From assembly GCA_002299785.1 (NCBI GenBank), contig DBNL01000072.1, positions 1 to 8,672 of the forward strand: a stretch of 8,672 bases of DNA. Direction: 5' to 3'. This stretch comes from Verrucomicrobia bacterium UBA673 (lineage in GTDB: Bacteria > Verrucomicrobiota > Verrucomicrobiia > Limisphaerales > UBA1096). Under the pieces are notes generated by a model. It was not told where the DNA came from. It saw nothing but the letters and a program-made list of their open reading frames with translations, and ran no database searches. Both the position numbers and the translations under genes were made by a program. Below are positions 7,671-8,672 of the stretch, piece after piece (the first letter of the stretch is position 1; each line of letters begins with the position of its first letter).

Positions 7671-8182
7671 ACGAGAACGAAATACAACTTAAGGTGCAGG
7701 CCCTGGTGGACGGTGAACTAACCGGACGCGAGGCAGAAGAGCTGCTTTCTCGCTTGGAGAGCGACGCCGGGTTGAAGGCGTTGCACACGCGACTCACTGT
7801 TGTGCGTGGGTTAATGGCTGATGCCGAGTTGCCGCGCACGTTGCCCGAGTCGGGCGACTTCCACTGGAGCCAAATATCAAAGGCCATCGAGCTTGAAGAA
7901 CGGCAAGCCAAACACATGGCTAGGCCGGCATCGGGTGCGAACTGGCTACTACGTTGGGTGTTGCCACTTGCAGGCATTGCATGTCTCGTGCTGGTGCTGT
8001 CCCTGCAGCAAACCACGATGCCAGACCTCGACATTCTGCTGGGCAGCGACCATGAGCTCGAGTTGTCCATCGAAGATCTCGATGTGATGACTTTCAACAC
8101 CGAGGACGATAACATGAGCGTTGTTTGGCTCGATTACTCTATTGACCTTCAGCAGGACGAGATAGATCTATGGCTTGATTAA
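7667..8182 (+). CDS. Probable single-pass membrane anti-sigma factor with acidic outer tail
   Basis: The 171-residue product is called from context plus architecture. Its start overlaps the sigma gene stop in ATGA. Residues 1-80 are a soluble, helical, cytoplasmic-type region beginning QALVDGELTGREAEELLSRL, which resembles the start of RseA-type anti-sigma domains (a conserved DGE followed by helices); the HxxxCxxC motif of zinc-binding anti-sigma factors is absent, and the only cysteine lies in the membrane segment. A single hydrophobic helix spans about 93-113 (WLLRWVLPLAGIACLVLVLSL). The outer tail (119-171) has 17 Asp/Glu and no Lys or Arg. It would hold the sigma factor at the membrane until a signal releases it, perhaps by proteolysis; that mechanism is inferred. 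No family is recognised for the tail, which contains SVVWLDY at 151-157. Confidence 0.75.
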   Translation: MNENEIQLKVQALVDGELTGREAEELLSRLESDAGLKALHTRLTVVRGLMADAELPRTLPESGDFHWSQISKAIELEERQAKHMARPASGANWLLRWVLPLAGIACLVLVLSLQQTTMPDLDILLGSDHELELSIEDLDVMTFNTEDDNMSVVWLDYSIDLQQDEIDLWLD

Positions 8183-8198
8183 GGCTGACAAACCGTCT

Positions 8199-8672
8199 AT
8201 GATATCTCCTTTAGTGATAACTTTGTCGCTCAATAATTTGATAAGTCGATTTACTTTTCTGGTCGCCCTGCTGGTATTTGTCGGTGGCGGCTTCGTTGTG
8301 GCGCAGGCCGATCCGATTACCGTTCAGGCCCACTTGGTGTTGGGCACCAGCAAGGAGCAAGAAGGTAAAACGGAGTTTTCCAACACGATTCGGAAGCGCT
8401 TGGCCAAGGTCTTCAAATGGATGAAGTACTATGAACTTCGTTCAAAGCGAATGAGCATTGTCGATGGCGCCACAAAAACCGCCAAACTGAGCAAGACCGC
8501 AAAAATCGAGGTCTCGAACCTAAACAAGGGAAAAGTTGCGGTAAGCCTGTTTAGTGAAGGCAAAATGCTGGTTCAAAAAAGCCAGAAATTAAAGTCCGGC
8601 AGCTGCATGGTTCTGGCCGGTGAAAGTGGCACCGACTCCGCCTGGTTCATCGTCCTTTCCAAGGTCAAGTAA
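8199..8672 (+). CDS. Small basic secreted protein of unknown function, third gene of the sigma cassette
   Basis: I cannot name this family with confidence. From ATG 8199 the product is 157 residues. It opens with a signal peptide: a hydrophobic core at about 19-35 (TFLVALLVFVGGGFVVA) and a plausible signal peptidase I site after AQA at residue 37. No lipobox is seen. The mature part is strongly basic: from residue 38, 23 Lys/Arg against 10 Asp/Glu. It includes IRKRLAKVFKWMKYYELRSKR (split by helices around 64-84) and then short alternating segments (AKIEVSNL, KVAVSLF, CMVLAGES, AWFIVLSK) that look like a small beta-sheet domain. A TTG at 8175 or TTG at 8238 could also be the start; ATG 8199 was preferred. 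It begins 16 bases after the anti-sigma stop and ends on the last base of the window. The region around 8190-8270 is visibly more AT-rich than the rest. Confidence 0.75.
   Translation: MISPLVITLSLNNLISRFTFLVALLVFVGGGFVVAQADPITVQAHLVLGTSKEQEGKTEFSNTIRKRLAKVFKWMKYYELRSKRMSIVDGATKTAKLSKTAKIEVSNLNKGKVAVSLFSEGKMLVQKSQKLKSGSCMVLAGESGTDSAWFIVLSKVK

Larger units (their letters stand above)
1270..8407. repeat. Dispersed iterated palindrome TTGGCCAA (8 exact copies)
   Basis: Exact copies lie at 1270-1277, 1445-1452, 1622-1629, 3113-3120, 4040-4047, 4805-4812, 4900-4907 and 8400-8407. All eight are preceded by C and six are the full 10-base palindrome CTTGGCCAAG. One-mismatch copies lie at 106-113, 2879-2886, 4766-4773, 5963-5970, 6756-6763, 7482-7489 and 7620-7627, and single-base-deletion forms at 3236-3244 and 5355-5363. 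The exact copies are all inside genes and encode Leu-Gly-Gln, Leu-Ala-Lys or part of Thr-Trp-Pro-Ser, so all three codon registers are used. The span given only brackets the copies; it is not one continuous repeat. Confidence 0.7.

Overview
The window is a gene-dense, GC-rich bacterial chromosome segment holding nine protein-coding genes and no RNA genes, insertion sequences or CRISPR arrays that I can see. The mix suggests a member of the Planctomycetota-Verrucomicrobiota group, most likely Verrucomicrobiota: an FG-GAP/VCBS protein ending in an ASPIC/UnbV-type domain, compact metabolic genes with almost no Shine-Dalgarno signals, and an ECF sigma / anti-sigma pair followed by a small exported protein. 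This placement is an inference from gene content, not a phylogenetic result.

Layout. (1) 3-1517, plus strand: the 3' part of a beta-propeller-like FG-GAP/VCBS protein, cut by the window edge. (2) 1523-2812, minus strand: purD (purine synthesis), tail to tail with gene 1 at a 5-base gap. (3) 2813-2950: a 138-base divergent intergenic region. (4) From 2951 to the window end, seven genes all on the plus strand and closely spaced: hom (homoserine dehydrogenase with ACT domain), thrC (threonine synthase, TTG start 2 bases after the hom stop), trxB (thioredoxin reductase), hisB (imidazoleglycerol-phosphate dehydratase), an ECF sigma factor, an overlapping single-pass anti-sigma-like protein, and a basic secreted protein of unknown function that ends exactly at the window edge.

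How the genes work together. hom and thrC supply two steps of threonine synthesis; the homoserine kinase step (thrB) is not in the window. trxB and hisB are single housekeeping genes without pathway partners here. The last three genes look like one regulatory cassette: a cytoplasmic sigma factor, a membrane anti-sigma factor with a strikingly acidic outer tail, and an exported strongly basic protein that could be its ligand or co-sensor. This cassette is the best candidate for an undescribed system.

The second notable signal is not a gene. The 8-base palindrome TTGGCCAA (usually inside CTTGGCCAAG) occurs eight times in 8.7 kb, in three different codon registers and in seven of the nine genes or their neighbours, far more often than base composition predicts. 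It resembles in style the highly iterated palindrome HIP1 of cyanobacteria, but with a different sequence.
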